A DNA stretch of 64,000 bases, from positions 1,922,001 to 1,986,000 of the forward strand of contig SMLU01000001.1 of the NCBI GenBank assembly GCA_007859745.1. Reading direction: 5' to 3'. Shown here piece by piece: positions 27,209 to 36,730 of this stretch; positions within the stretch are counted from its first letter, which is position 1, and each line of letters begins with the position of its first letter. The stretch comes from Phycisphaerae bacterium RAS1. GTDB taxonomy: Bacteria; Planctomycetota; Phycisphaerae; UBA1845; Fen-1342. The position numbers were made by a program, and so were the translations under genes. The notes beneath the pieces are model-generated. The model was not told the DNA's origin and ran no database searches. It was given only the letters and a program-made list of their open reading frames with translations.

Positions 27209-27826
27209 ATGTCCGACAACACGCCCGAGCTGCTTCTCGCCTCGATGAACGGCGACTCGGTGGCGTTGTCATCGCTCCTGGAGCGTCACGCGGTTGAATT
27301 GCGGCGGCGCATGGCGGGGCGGATTTCGCCTGTCTGGCAAAACGTGCTGGACGTGGACGATATTCTGCAGGTGACCTTCATGGAGGCTTTCCTGCGAATC
27401 GGCCAATTCGTCCCGGGGAAGGACAGCTCGTTCGTTGCGTGGCTGACGCGGATTGCGGAGAACAACCTGAAGGACGCGGTCAAGGAGCTCTCGCGCGTCA
27501 AGCGTCCGCCGCCGGACCGCCGCGTGGGCGACGCCGCCGGGAATGACTCGTTCGCGTCGTTTCTGGATCAGCTCGCGCAAACCAGCGCGACTCCGAGCCG
27601 GGTGGTGCGCTGGCAGGAGGCCCGCGGCGTGCTGGAGCAGGCGCTGGGCCGGCTTCCGTCGGACTATGAAACCGTCATCCGCGGCTATGACCTGGAGCAG
27701 AAGACGGCCGCGGAGCTGGCGGCGCAACTGCAGCGCTCGGAGGGCGCGGTGTTCATGCTGCGGGCGCGGGCGCACGACCGGCTGCGCGATCTGCTGAACG
27801 AACAGCAGCTCTTCAGCGATCACTGA
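27209..27826 (+). CDS. ECF-type RNA polymerase sigma factor
   Basis: A 205-residue sigma70-family protein with region 2 (LDVDDILQVTFMEAFLRIGQF, about 46-66; TRIAENNLKDAVKEL) and region 4 (LGRLPSDYETVIRGYDLEQK, then TAAELAAQLQRSEGAVFMLRARA). It resembles the planctomycete ECF groups. No anti-sigma gene is adjacent, so control may be through an unlinked partner. Confidence 0.9.
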   Translation: MSDNTPELLLASMNGDSVALSSLLERHAVELRRRMAGRISPVWQNVLDVDDILQVTFMEAFLRIGQFVPGKDSSFVAWLTRIAENNLKDAVKELSRVKRPPPDRRVGDAAGNDSFASFLDQLAQTSATPSRVVRWQEARGVLEQALGRLPSDYETVIRGYDLEQKTAAELAAQLQRSEGAVFMLRARAHDRLRDLLNEQQLFSDH

Positions 27827-27859
27827 CACATGGAGCTGCCGGGTACGGGCCGTATTGAT

Positions 27860-27994
27860 CCGAGCCGCGCGCGTAAGCCGGCGCACTGCAAGGCTCCGCT
27901 CCCTCACGGTCGCGGCTCGGACAGAAGAACCGCTTCCTGACGGTCGCGGCTCGGACAGAAGAACCGCTCCCTCACGGTCGCGGCTCGGACAGAA
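27860..27994. repeat. Hairpin element plus three 34-bp tandem units
   Basis: CCGAGCCGCG at 27860-27869 pairs with CGCGGCTCGG at 27911-27920. The segment CCGCTCCCTCACGGTCGCGG plus CTCGGACAGAAGAA is then repeated at 27896, 27930 and 27964. It is the same family as 2385-2532 (opposite strand) and 36645-36706. The array ends 15 bases before the next start codon. Confidence 0.88.
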
Positions 27995-28009
27995 CTCCGG
28001 GATAGCTTC

Positions 28010-30256
28010 ATGAAACCACCCAAGGCCGGCGGCGGCTGGACATCGATTTTCTATGCGTTTGACGCCGCACGGCGGGCCGGCGGCCTGCTGCGCTTCTTCT
28101 CGGCGCTTAGGGCGCGAAACGCGTGCAAGACATGCGCACTGGGGATGGGCGGGCAGCTCGGCGGCATGGCCAACGAAGCCGGGCACTTCCCCGAGGTGTG
28201 CAAGAAATCGATGCAGGCCATGGCGGCCGACATGCAGGGGCGCATCGAGCGGCGGTTCTTCGAGAATTACAGCATTGAGCAGATGCGGCGGATGACGCCG
28301 CGCGAGCTGGAGCACATGGGCCGGCTGGCGGAGCCGATGCTGGCGCGGGCGGACGATTCGCACTATCGCCCGATTTCGTGGGATGAGGCGCTGGCCGTGT
28401 GCGTCGAGCGTCTGACTGCGACCCTGCCGGACGAGAATTTCTTCTACTTCAGCGGGCGCTCGTCGAACGAAGCGGGTTTCATCGCACAGCTCTTCGCGCG
28501 GCTTTACGGCACCAACAACGTCAACAACTGCAGCTACTACTGCCACCAGGCCAGCGCTGTCGGGCTGGCCGGCGCGCTGGGCGGCGGCACGGGAACGGTG
28601 CAGCTCGATGACCTGGGAAAATGCGACCTCGTGTTGCTGGTCGGCGGCAACCCGGCCTCGAATCACCCGCGGTTGATGACGAGCCTCATGCAGCTTCGCC
28701 GCCGCGGCGGGCAGATTGTGGTGGTCAATCCGATCGTCGAGACCGGACTGGTGCGTTTCAAGGTGCCGTCGGACTGGCGCAGCCTGCTGTTCGGCACGGA
28801 GATTGCGACGCACTACGTACAGCCGCACGCGGGCGGCGATCTGGCGCTCTTGGTCGGGCTGGCCAAGCGCGTGGATGAGCTGGGCGCCGTGGACGAGGGT
28901 TTCGTCGCGGCACATACAAATGGCGCTGCGGAACTCCGCGCCGCGCTTCGCGATACGGGCTGGGAGCAGATCGAGGCGGCCTCGGGCGTCGACCGCGAGA
29001 TGATCGACCGCGTCGCCCGGGTTTACGCCGCGTCGCGGGCGACGATTTTCGCGTGGACGATGGGCATCACGCATCATGCACACGGTACGGACAACGTGCG
29101 TGCGATCGCCAATCTCGCGCTTCTGCGCGGGATGATCGGCCGGCCGGGCGCGGGCGTCATGCCGATTCGCGGCCACAGCAACGTGCAGGGCGTCGGGTCC
29201 ATGGGGGTGACGCCCAAGCTGAAAGACGCGGTGTTCTCGCGGCTGGAGCGGCACTTCGGCGTGACGCTGCCGACGACGCCGGGGATGGACACGCTGGCCT
29301 GCATGCAGGCGATGGCGGAGCGGCGCGTGAAAAACGGGTGGTGCGTGGGCGGCAACCTGTTCGGGTCGAATCCGGATGCCGCGGCGACGACGAGGGCGTT
29401 TTCAAACCTGGAGAGCGCGGTCTATTTCACCACGACGCTGAACACGGGGCACGCCTGGGGGCGGGCGCGGCAAACGCTGATTCTGCCGGTGAAGGCGCGC
29501 GATGAGGAAGACCAGGCGACGACGCAGGAGTCGATGTTCAGCTTCGTGCGGCTGAGCGAGGGCGGCCCGGAGCGGTTCGAGGGTCCGCGGAGCGAAGTGC
29601 AGATCTTTGCGACGCTGGCGCGGCGGGTGCTGGGAGAGAGCGGTCCGATTGACTGGCGCAGCCTCGAAAAACACCGCAACATCCGCCGCGCCATCGCCGC
29701 GGTCATTCCCGAGTATGAGCCGATCGGCCGCATCGATGAGACGGGGGCTGAGTTCCACGTCGCGGGCCGCGCCGTTCGCGAGCCACGATTCAAGACGCCG
29801 GACGGGCGGGCGCGACTGCACGTTACGCCGATACCGTCGAGTGTGCTGCCGCCGGGGCAGCTTCGGCTGATGACGATTCGCAGCGAGGGGCAGTTCAACA
29901 CGGTGGTGTACGAGGACTACGACCTCTACCGCGGGCAGGATCGCCGCGATGTCATCCTTTTGAACTCCGACGACATGCAGCGCCTGGGCCTTGAGCCGGG
30001 TCGGGCGGTGGCGGTGGAGAGCGAGGTCGGGCGGATGGTCGTGGTCGCTCGGGCGTTTGCGATCCGGGCGGGGAACGCGGCGATGTACTACCCGGAGGCG
30101 AACATCCTGGTCCCGCGCGTTGCCGACTCCGCGTCGAAGACGCCTGCGTTCAAAAACATTCCGATAACCGTGACACCGACGAGCGACCTTCCGGTTGTGC
30201 AGGTCGCCGAGTCGAGGCGTCGCAAGCGCTCCCACCAGCGACTTTCAGCCTGCTAA
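28010..30256 (+). CDS. FdhF/YdeP-family molybdopterin oxidoreductase
   Basis: A 748-residue molybdoenzyme of the formate-dehydrogenase-like YdeP group. The N-terminus carries [10 protein letters not shown] (C39, C42), and the molybdopterin domain follows ([67 protein letters not shown]). The C-terminal cofactor domain includes [20 protein letters not shown]. YdeP-type proteins lack a clear physiological substrate; the E. coli member is linked to acid resistance. moeA, needed for its cofactor, lies 5 kb downstream on the other strand. Confidence 0.9.
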   Translation: MKPPKAGGGWTSIFYAFDAARRAGGLLRFFSALRARNACKTCALGMGGQLGGMANEAGHFPEVCKKSMQAMAADMQGRIERRFFENYSIEQMRRMTPRELEHMGRLAEPMLARADDSHYRPISWDEALAVCVERLTATLPDENFFYFSGRSSNEAGFIAQLFARLYGTNNVNNCSYYCHQASAVGLAGALGGGTGTVQLDDLGKCDLVLLVGGNPASNHPRLMTSLMQLRRRGGQIVVVNPIVETGLVRFKVPSDWRSLLFGTEIATHYVQPHAGGDLALLVGLAKRVDELGAVDEGFVAAHTNGAAELRAALRDTGWEQIEAASGVDREMIDRVARVYAASRATIFAWTMGITHHAHGTDNVRAIANLALLRGMIGRPGAGVMPIRGHSNVQGVGSMGVTPKLKDAVFSRLERHFGVTLPTTPGMDTLACMQAMAERRVKNGWCVGGNLFGSNPDAAATTRAFSNLESAVYFTTTLNTGHAWGRARQTLILPVKARDEEDQATTQESMFSFVRLSEGGPERFEGPRSEVQIFATLARRVLGESGPIDWRSLEKHRNIRRAIAAVIPEYEPIGRIDETGAEFHVAGRAVREPRFKTPDGRARLHVTPIPSSVLPPGQLRLMTIRSEGQFNTVVYEDYDLYRGQDRRDVILLNSDDMQRLGLEPGRAVAVESEVGRMVVVARAFAIRAGNAAMYYPEANILVPRVADSASKTPAFKNIPITVTPTSDLPVVQVAESRRRKRSHQRLSAC

Positions 30257-30414
30257 TTGATGCTAGGAAAAATTCTATCGCGAGCGGCGATTTCGCTTGA
30301 ACATCGTCGTTCATTGTGGTGTACTCCGGGCTGCGCTGGACTGCATTCGGACGACTAGCTACTGGTTGCTCCTCGCCCGCGGTCCCACCAAGGCACAGCG
30401 ATAAGGGTGAACTC

Positions 30415-32025
30415 GTGATCCACCGCACTCCGCTCGCGGTCGTATCGCTCAGCTTGCTCATTGGGCTCGTCCACGGGGGTTGCCCGGCGTCAGACACAAC
30501 TGTAGATGGGGCAGCGACTTCGGTCGGCCCGCGCGGCCCTGCCGGCGCGACTGGCCCGGCCGGAGAACAGGGCGAGGCCGGACTGCAAGGCCAAGCGGGA
30601 CCGGCTGGTGCCAACGGCGTCGACGGCGGGGACGGTGAGATGGGTGCGGCAGGCCCGGCAGGCGCGGCTGGCGACGATGGAGCGGTCGGCCCGGCGGGGC
30701 CGCAGGGAGTTCAGGGGCCGGCCGGCGACACTGGGCCGCAAGGGGCCGCGGGTCCGGCGGGCAAAGAAGGACCGCCGGGACCGCAAGGTCCGCCCGGGCC
30801 GGTGGCCGACAACGTGCTGCTGCTGGATGGCACGCGCTCGATGACCGGGGCGCTTGAGATCGCGCCGACCGAGATTTTGTCGGGTAACGCGCTGAAGTAC
30901 ACACCCGCTGACGAGAGATCCGGCGCGTTCAATCTGACATATGACTCCGCCCCGAACACCGGTTCAAGCCGGAACGACGACACGTTCACGTGGGGCTACA
31001 ACAACTCCTTCGACGGTGGGCGCGAGCGGCTGGATGAGCCGTCCTTTACGCACCGCATTGAGAGCTTCTTCTGGCCCAGTCCGGACAACGGCCCGGGCGG
31101 CCCCTATCTCGAATCGCACATTCAGTACGTGCACGCGAACGGTGAGATCTACCGGCCCTACGGCCTGTTGATCCGCCGCGCGACCGACGACCCCTACATC
31201 TTCGGTGCGCTGGAACACAACGCACTTCAGATCAACTCGCCCGGCACGGTAGGGACGCCGACCGCCGTTTCGCGGCAGTTCGTGAAGTTCGAGCGGATCG
31301 ACAACGTGAACTACGCGTTTCTTTACAACGACGTGGTGAACAACACGTACCTGTGCGCGCTGACCAACGGACGGCCGTTTACGCTGCAGATGAACGGAAC
31401 CGGGAGCGCGTGGGTGGCGCTGCCTTACATCAACGAAGACAGCAACCTTGAATTGCCGGCGACGGCGGAAACCGACCATCCGATCGTGTCGCGGGTCGGG
31501 CTGGGGACGGCGCCGTTTGTCGTTTCGTCGGCGACGCTGGTGACCAACCTGAACGCCGACCTGCTCGACGGGCGATCGTCAATTGATTTTGCCGCGCTGG
31601 ACGCGACGAACTTCTGGGTCGGCGCCAACGTTTTCAACGGCGCCGTGCAGATCGGGATGGGCAGCGACCTGACGCTGGAGAACAAGTCAGACGTCGTGCT
31701 CGGGACGGGGCAGGGGTCGCGAATCGCGTCGGCGGCCGATGAGAAGCTGGCGTTCTGGGGCGCGACGCCCGTCGTGCAACCATCCGGCGCGGCGCAGGAG
31801 GCGGTCATGCCGCCCGACGCGTTCCAGACGGCCGACGGACAGATCGCAGCGCTGCCGCTGGGCGCGAGTTACTCGCAAGCCGAGGTTCAGGCGCTGCGCG
31901 ACCGCTGCGAGCAGCTCGGCGACGACTGCCGGCAGCTTCGGGCGCGGGTGGCGGAGTACGAGGCGTTGATTTCGGAGATGCGGCGGGTGATGGTGGAGAC
32001 CGGGCTGATGAAGGGCGCGCCGTAG
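30415..32025 (+). CDS. Exported collagen-like protein with C-terminal coiled coil
   Basis: About 536 residues from GTG 30415, with AAGGGTG upstream. An N-terminal export signal ([17 protein letters not shown]; the lipobox is weak) is followed by about 31 Gly-X-Y triplets (residues ~38-130, [16 protein letters not shown]...). A large middle domain contains the fibre-like motif [15 protein letters not shown], and a C-terminal coiled coil ([20 protein letters not shown]) follows. Triple-helix trimerisation with a trimeric fibre-like head is likely. The role is unknown; surface appendage or adhesion are guesses. Confidence 0.8.
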   Translation: MIHRTPLAVVSLSLLIGLVHGGCPASDTTVDGAATSVGPRGPAGATGPAGEQGEAGLQGQAGPAGANGVDGGDGEMGAAGPAGAAGDDGAVGPAGPQGVQGPAGDTGPQGAAGPAGKEGPPGPQGPPGPVADNVLLLDGTRSMTGALEIAPTEILSGNALKYTPADERSGAFNLTYDSAPNTGSSRNDDTFTWGYNNSFDGGRERLDEPSFTHRIESFFWPSPDNGPGGPYLESHIQYVHANGEIYRPYGLLIRRATDDPYIFGALEHNALQINSPGTVGTPTAVSRQFVKFERIDNVNYAFLYNDVVNNTYLCALTNGRPFTLQMNGTGSAWVALPYINEDSNLELPATAETDHPIVSRVGLGTAPFVVSSATLVTNLNADLLDGRSSIDFAALDATNFWVGANVFNGAVQIGMGSDLTLENKSDVVLGTGQGSRIASAADEKLAFWGATPVVQPSGAAQEAVMPPDAFQTADGQIAALPLGASYSQAEVQALRDRCEQLGDDCRQLRARVAEYEALISEMRRVMVETGLMKGAP

Positions 32026-32055
32026 GTGACTGTGCGCGATTCCGCGCCACGTTCG

Positions 32056-32113
32056 GAACGCGAAGCGCAAGCGAGCGCAGGTTGCGGCGGGCGCTCGCTT
32101 GCGCTTCGCGTTC
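32056..32113. repeat. Perfect 23-bp inverted repeat
   Basis: 32056-32078 (GAACGCGAAGCGCAAGCGAG...) and 32091-32113 are exact reverse complements around a 12-base loop. It lies between convergent genes and could terminate both. Related palindromes occur at 36560-36629, 50935-50992 and, as a half, near 62219-62243. Confidence 0.9.
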
Positions 32114-32149
32114 TGAGATGTGGCGCCGCCTCGCTCACGCTGAGTTGGT

Positions 32150-33157
32150 CTAGTCAACGACGATGCGGCAGATGGCGTAGCTGGCGGCGACCTGGATGCG
32201 CTGGTCGTCCGAGCTTTCCGCCAGCGTTCGCAGGGCGCCGAGGGCGGCGGGGTCGCCGATGTCGCCCAGGGCCATGGCCGCCAGTCGGCGCACGCGCGGC
32301 GTCTGCTCCGGGTCCTCGCGGTCGGATGACGTGAAGCGGGTGGAGTCCAGCGCGAGCTTCATTCCCATGTTCGAGCGGAGCCGGCCGAGTCCGCGGGCGG
32401 CGAGGAGGCGCGCTTCCAGATATTCCTCTGGGTCGCGCAGGACAAACGTCATGGCCTCGCGGGCGCGCTCGTGGCCGATTTCGGCCAGGCACTGGAGCGC
32501 CAGCAGGCGCGAGATGGGGTCGCCCTGCACGAACGCGATCACGCGATCGAGGGCCTCGTCGTCTCCGCAGGCGGCGAGTGCGGCGTAGGTCTGCACGGTC
32601 ACCTTGCTGCTCTTTTCATTGACCTTTTCGCGCAGCGCGCGCCGCAGGCGCTTGGCGGCGGCGGGTTCACGTAAGCGACCGATGAGCCAGGCGGCGTCGG
32701 CCCGCAGGCCCTCGTCCGGATTGTCCGAGAGCGTTTTGGCCAGAATCTCGGCCTGGGGAAAATCACCCATGCGGTACACGGCGTAGGCGGCGCCGAGCCG
32801 GACGCGTGGATTCTGGTCATCCAGAAGACGGCGGATGGCCTCGCCGGCGGTGCGGTCGCGCACCTCGCCGCAGGCCAGACAGCCGGCGAATCGGAGCATG
32901 GGCACGTCGGAGCGCAGCGCGTCGCGGAAACGCGGCAGTCCGTCGCGCGGGGCGACCTGCACCAGGGCTTCGATGGCGTTGGTGGCGACCTCCGGATCGC
33001 CGCTCTGGGCGGCCCGAAGCAGCAGGTCCTCCGCACGGCGGCGCAATTCGAGTTGCTCGGTCGGGCTGAGGCGAACGGTTTGATCGACGCAGCCGCTGAG
33101 CGCGAGCAGCGCCGCGAGGCCGATCATCGGCGCCAGAGTGAATCGGAGAAAAGGCAT
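32150..33157 (-). CDS. HEAT-repeat lipoprotein
   Basis: A 335-residue protein with signal and lipobox LLALSGC near residue 20, then a solenoid of helical repeats (DAALRSD-, VRLGAAYAVYRMGD, GLRADAAWLIGRL, ALQCLAEIGHERAREAM, VRRLAAMALGDIGDPAAL). HEAT solenoids are protein-protein scaffolds; this one would sit on a membrane facing the periplasm. The start at 33157 is preceded by AAAGGAG (minus strand). Two codons upstream of the repeats look clean, with no truncation. Confidence 0.85.
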   Translation of the reverse strand: MPFLRFTLAPMIGLAALLALSGCVDQTVRLSPTEQLELRRRAEDLLLRAAQSGDPEVATNAIEALVQVAPRDGLPRFRDALRSDVPMLRFAGCLACGEVRDRTAGEAIRRLLDDQNPRVRLGAAYAVYRMGDFPQAEILAKTLSDNPDEGLRADAAWLIGRLREPAAAKRLRRALREKVNEKSSKVTVQTYAALAACGDDEALDRVIAFVQGDPISRLLALQCLAEIGHERAREAMTFVLRDPEEYLEARLLAARGLGRLRSNMGMKLALDSTRFTSSDREDPEQTPRVRRLAAMALGDIGDPAALGALRTLAESSDDQRIQVAASYAICRIVVD

Positions 33158-33205
33158 ATCGGCGACTCCTTTCGCGGGACGGGGCTGCAGCATGGCGTCC
33201 ACTCG

Positions 33206-33285
33206 GCTGGGGGACCGGCCTCCGGCCGGTCTCCGCACTTCGTATTTCGGGCCGAAGGAGACCGGCCGGAGGCCGGTCCCCCAGC
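33206..33285. repeat. Perfect 29-bp inverted repeat
   Basis: 33206-33234 (GCTGGGGGACCGGCCTCCGG...) and 33257-33285 are exact reverse complements around a 22-base loop. Another short palindrome of the 16561 family (GGTCCGACGCTACG, about 33340-33353) overlaps the end of lnt. The element lies between lnt and the HEAT gene, both leftward, and could separate their transcripts. Confidence 0.92.
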
Positions 33286-33345
33286 GGGCCGGTGCACGGA
33301 CCGATCCGCCAGAGGCGATACACCGTCGGACACGGCGGTCCGACG

Positions 33346-35202
33346 CTACGCAGGGGTTCGGGCCAACATCGCCGCCAGGCGCGCTTTGACCGCCAACACC
33401 CAGCGCTCGAAGATCGCCGCCAGCCACAGGCCGGTGGCCAGAGCGAGGCAGATTCCGGCGAACCAGTCTCCGGTGCGGCCGTAGAAGCTGTCGCGGCTAT
33501 CCAACTCGATTGCGTGGGTGCGGTGTCCGACAATTCCGATTCCGACGCGGCGGCCGTCTTTCTCTACGACGCTGTGGACGCGCCCGTTCGGGTCGATAAA
33601 GCCGCTGATGCCGGTGTTCACGGCGCGCGCGATCGCGACGCGATTCTCGACGGCGCGGAAGACGCAGATTGCCAGGTGTTGCGGCAACTCGTGGCTGTAA
33701 AGGAACCAGGCGTCGTTGCTGATGCTGACCAGGAAATCGACCTGCCGCTGTCCGCCGCCCCAGACGAAGCGGCGGATGATGTAAGGCATGACGTCTTCAT
33801 AGCAGATGGGGGTGGCGAAGCGGACGTTACCGCCGCTGTAGTGCAGATCGAACACGGTGAACTTGGCGCCGGACCAGAGGCTGTAGTGGTTCTTGCCGCC
33901 GTCGCTGAAGGGGCTGAGGGAATTCAGCCAGTTGTAGAGCCGGCGGAAGCTGGTGCGGAAGGGGACGGCCTCGCCGAAGGGAACCAGGTGTATTTTGTCG
34001 TAGCGATCGGCCCGCTGTGAGCCGTCGGGATCGTAAATCAGGGCCGAATTGAAGCGCTTTTTCTTCGGATCGACGGCTTCGGGGAAGGCTTCGACCGACA
34101 TGGCGCCGCAGACGATGGTCGTCGGCGGGTGAGGGGCCTGCGGCAACTCGGCGAACTTCTCATCCTTGTCGTACCAGCGCTTCATGGTCTTGATCACGTC
34201 GGCCGCCGCGGGGTAGTCGCCGCGGGCGGCGGCGGAGACCGCCTTGTCGCACAGCCGGCCGTAGGTCCAGGTGATCGGCTTGATGTCGTCGATGGCCTGC
34301 GGCTCCAGCGCGAGGAAGTCGCGGTTCTGCGTCGCGTTCCAGACGCTTTCGGGCAGCGCGAGCAGGTCGGGCTGGTCGAGCGAGGCCGCGGCGGTGAGCG
34401 CCAGGTAGCTGGCGAGTACGACCGGTCCCGGGGCGCCGTAGGGCGGCGTGCTGACCAGCGGAAAATCGCCCTGCACGACTGCGACGCGCGGGCCGACGCG
34501 GAATTGCACGCCGCTGGTGCGCACGATTCCGTAGATAACCATTCCGGCGAGCACAAGGATCGTCGTCACGGCGCCGGCGCCAAGCTGTTTCCGGCTGCGA
34601 CCGGGCAGGGCCCAGCGGCCGTGGCACAGCGCGGCCTCGACGATCAGCCCATTCACCAGGGCGGCGGCGAACGAGACGCCGTAGGCGCCGGTGATGTCGC
34701 TGATCTGAATGAGCCACGTCTGCGCATACAGCCCGTGGGCGAGGAAGAGCCACGGGAATCCGCTCATCACCCATGCTCGCAGGTATTCGCACGCGACCCA
34801 CACGACCGGCAGCGACCAGACCGGCGAAATGCCGTGCCGCAGGGCGGTGCGCATGGCCCAGGCGGTGAGCGCCCAGTAGAGGGTCAGGTAGAACGCGAGC
34901 GCCGCGTAGCCCAGGCCGGTCACGGGCATCAGCCAGCGCAAGCCGACCAGGAAGAAGGTCCAGCCGACGGCAAAGGTCAGCCAATGGACCACCCAGGCGC
35001 GATGCGTGCGGCAGACGGCCAGCGCCCACGGCGCCAGCGCGACAAACGCGAGCGGCCACAGGCCATAGGCCGGGAAGAGCCACGTGAGCAGGACGACCGA
35101 CAGGCCGCCGGCGAGCGCGAACCCGCGCGCGTCGTGAGACGCGGAGGGCACGCCTGCGGCGGCAGTCGAGGCGGCGCCGGCTGGCAGCGTGCGATTCTTC
35201 AT
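33346..35202 (-). CDS. lnt: Apolipoprotein N-acyltransferase
   Basis: A 618-residue inner-membrane enzyme that adds the third acyl chain to lipoproteins. Several membrane helices (about 28-225) precede a nitrilase-type domain with the catalytic triad E285 (LLALPESVWN), K403 (RYDKIHLVPFGE) and C467 (FATPICYEDV). It is about 100 residues longer than E. coli Lnt, mainly because of a 60-70-residue insert (about 300-365) between E and K. ATG 35202 shares one base with the moeA stop (TGATG), indicating coupling. It fits the many lipoproteins in this window. Confidence 0.93.
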   Translation of the reverse strand: MKNRTLPAGAASTAAAGVPSASHDARGFALAGGLSVVLLTWLFPAYGLWPLAFVALAPWALAVCRTHRAWVVHWLTFAVGWTFFLVGLRWLMPVTGLGYAALAFYLTLYWALTAWAMRTALRHGISPVWSLPVVWVACEYLRAWVMSGFPWLFLAHGLYAQTWLIQISDITGAYGVSFAAALVNGLIVEAALCHGRWALPGRSRKQLGAGAVTTILVLAGMVIYGIVRTSGVQFRVGPRVAVVQGDFPLVSTPPYGAPGPVVLASYLALTAAASLDQPDLLALPESVWNATQNRDFLALEPQAIDDIKPITWTYGRLCDKAVSAAARGDYPAAADVIKTMKRWYDKDEKFAELPQAPHPPTTIVCGAMSVEAFPEAVDPKKKRFNSALIYDPDGSQRADRYDKIHLVPFGEAVPFRTSFRRLYNWLNSLSPFSDGGKNHYSLWSGAKFTVFDLHYSGGNVRFATPICYEDVMPYIIRRFVWGGGQRQVDFLVSISNDAWFLYSHELPQHLAICVFRAVENRVAIARAVNTGISGFIDPNGRVHSVVEKDGRRVGIGIVGHRTHAIELDSRDSFYGRTGDWFAGICLALATGLWLAAIFERWVLAVKARLAAMLARTPA

Positions 35203-36458
35203 CAGGGCAGGCCGAATGGGATGAACAACACCTGGTCGCCGCGGGCCGCCGGCAGGGCGTTTTCCGGTCTGTAGAGCAGCGCGTTGGCGCCGCAAAGCCC
35301 GAAGGGGTCGCCCGAGCCGCGCCACGGATTGGGCGTCACGGTTACTTCACCGCGCGGACCGGCGCGCCACTCGGCCGGCTGGTACATCGGCCGGCTGCCG
35401 TTGGCGGGCAGGTCGGCGTTCAACATACCCGAAAAGTGCGGCGGGGGCGCGGGCGGGCGGCCGCTGAGGCCGTCGATGATCGGCCGCACGAGGAGCAGGA
35501 AGCAGACGACGCAACTGACCGGGTTGCCGGGCAGGCCGACGATCCACTGTCCCTGCGGCCCGCGGCCGATGCGGGTCGGCTTTCCGGGCTTGAGCTTGAG
35601 GCTTTCGACCAGCCAGGCGACGCCCAGCGATTCGAACGCGGCGGGGACCAGGTCGTGCGTGCCTTTCGACATGCCGCCGGTGACGCAGGCGATGCGGTGA
35701 CGGAGGGCGTCGCGGAGGCGCTGCTGGAGCAGGTTGGGTTCATCCGGGCAGCGGCCAAGCAGGGTCGGCCTTCCGCCGGCGTCACGCACGCAGCCGCTGA
35801 GGGCGATGCTGTTGCTGTCGATGATCTGCCCGGGGCCGGGCTGATCGCCGGGGTCGACGAGCTCGTCGCCGGTGGAGAGCAGTGCGACGGTGGGCGCTTC
35901 GAACGCGCGCAGCGCGCGACGGCCGCCGGCGGCGACGGTGGCGAGCTCGCCGGGGCCGATGCGCGTGCCGCCGCGGATGAGCAGGTCGCCTGTTCTGACA
36001 ATCGCGCCGCGGCGTTCGATGTGCTGGCCGGGGCTGGGCCGATCGTCGAGGAATACTTGCGTGCTCGAGTTGAGTGGTGCGGGCGTCTCGCCCGCCGCAC
36101 CGCGCGAATTCTCCACAATGACGATCGCGTCGGCGCCAGGAGGAATCGGGGCGCCGGTGTTGATCTGCACGCACGTGCCGCTCGTCAGCGGCGCCGCGGC
36201 GTCTCCGCCCGCCCGCGCCAGCCCGGAAAGCTGCAGGGCGCGCGGGCCATCGGCGAAGTCGGCGGAGAGCACGGCGTAGCCATCCATGATGGCCCGGTCG
36301 AAAGGCGGGAAATCGGACTGGGCGCGAACGTCTTCGGCCAGCGTCGCCCCCAGCAACCCGTCCAGCGGCCGGTCGGTCGGCGCTGCGGGGCGGACCTGTT
36401 CGGCTAGCAGATCCCAGACCTGTCGGGCGTAGGCGTTTTTCAGGGGAAGGGGCGGCAT
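35202..36458 (-). CDS. moeA: Molybdopterin molybdenumtransferase MoeA
   Basis: A 418-residue enzyme (430 if started at 36494) that inserts molybdate into adenylated molybdopterin. Motifs: DFPPFDRAIMDGYAV (about 50-64), INTGAPIPPGADAIV, LLSTGDELV, DSNSIAL, TGGMSKGTHDLV and GLPGNPVSCVVCF. It supports the molybdoenzyme at 28010. It is upstream of lnt, with a one-base overlap. Confidence 0.95.
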   Translation of the reverse strand: MPPLPLKNAYARQVWDLLAEQVRPAAPTDRPLDGLLGATLAEDVRAQSDFPPFDRAIMDGYAVLSADFADGPRALQLSGLARAGGDAAAPLTSGTCVQINTGAPIPPGADAIVIVENSRGAAGETPAPLNSSTQVFLDDRPSPGQHIERRGAIVRTGDLLIRGGTRIGPGELATVAAGGRRALRAFEAPTVALLSTGDELVDPGDQPGPGQIIDSNSIALSGCVRDAGGRPTLLGRCPDEPNLLQQRLRDALRHRIACVTGGMSKGTHDLVPAAFESLGVAWLVESLKLKPGKPTRIGRGPQGQWIVGLPGNPVSCVVCFLLLVRPIIDGLSGRPPAPPPHFSGMLNADLPANGSRPMYQPAEWRAGPRGEVTVTPNPWRGSGDPFGLCGANALLYRPENALPAARGDQVLFIPFGLP

Positions 36459-36559
36459 GCCCGGGATTGTGCGAAGCGGATGGGCCAGCGTCAACGCGAC
36501 GGCGTCAGCGCGATGGCGTCAGCGCGACAGACCACGACGCTGGCCGCGGCGTCGAGTCA

Positions 36560-36706
36560 GAACGCGAAGCGCAAGCGAGCGCGAAGGCGAGAGGGCTCGG
36601 CACCCTTCGCTATCGCGCTCGCTTGCGCTTAGCCGTCGTTTCGACCCGAGCCGCGCGCGTAAGCAAGCGGTTTTCAAGCCTCCGCTCCCTCACGGTCGCG
36701 GCCCGG
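36560..36706. repeat. Two adjacent palindromic elements
   Basis: 36560-36582 (GAACGCGAAGCGCAAGCGAG) pairs with about 36614-36629, the family of 32056. Then CCCGAGCCGCG at 36645-36655 pairs with CGCGGCCCGG at 36697-36706 around CTCCGCTCCCTCACGGTCG, the family of 27860. Two families are stacked in one 270-base gap upstream of moeA. Confidence 0.82.
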
Positions 36707-36730
36707 AAAGGGGCAGGTTCTACTTCGGCG

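Noticed and set aside
28010-30256. Respiratory formate dehydrogenase
   Set aside because: There are no electron-transfer or membrane subunits beside it and the N-terminus has the short CxxC arrangement of the YdeP group, so formate as substrate is not supported.
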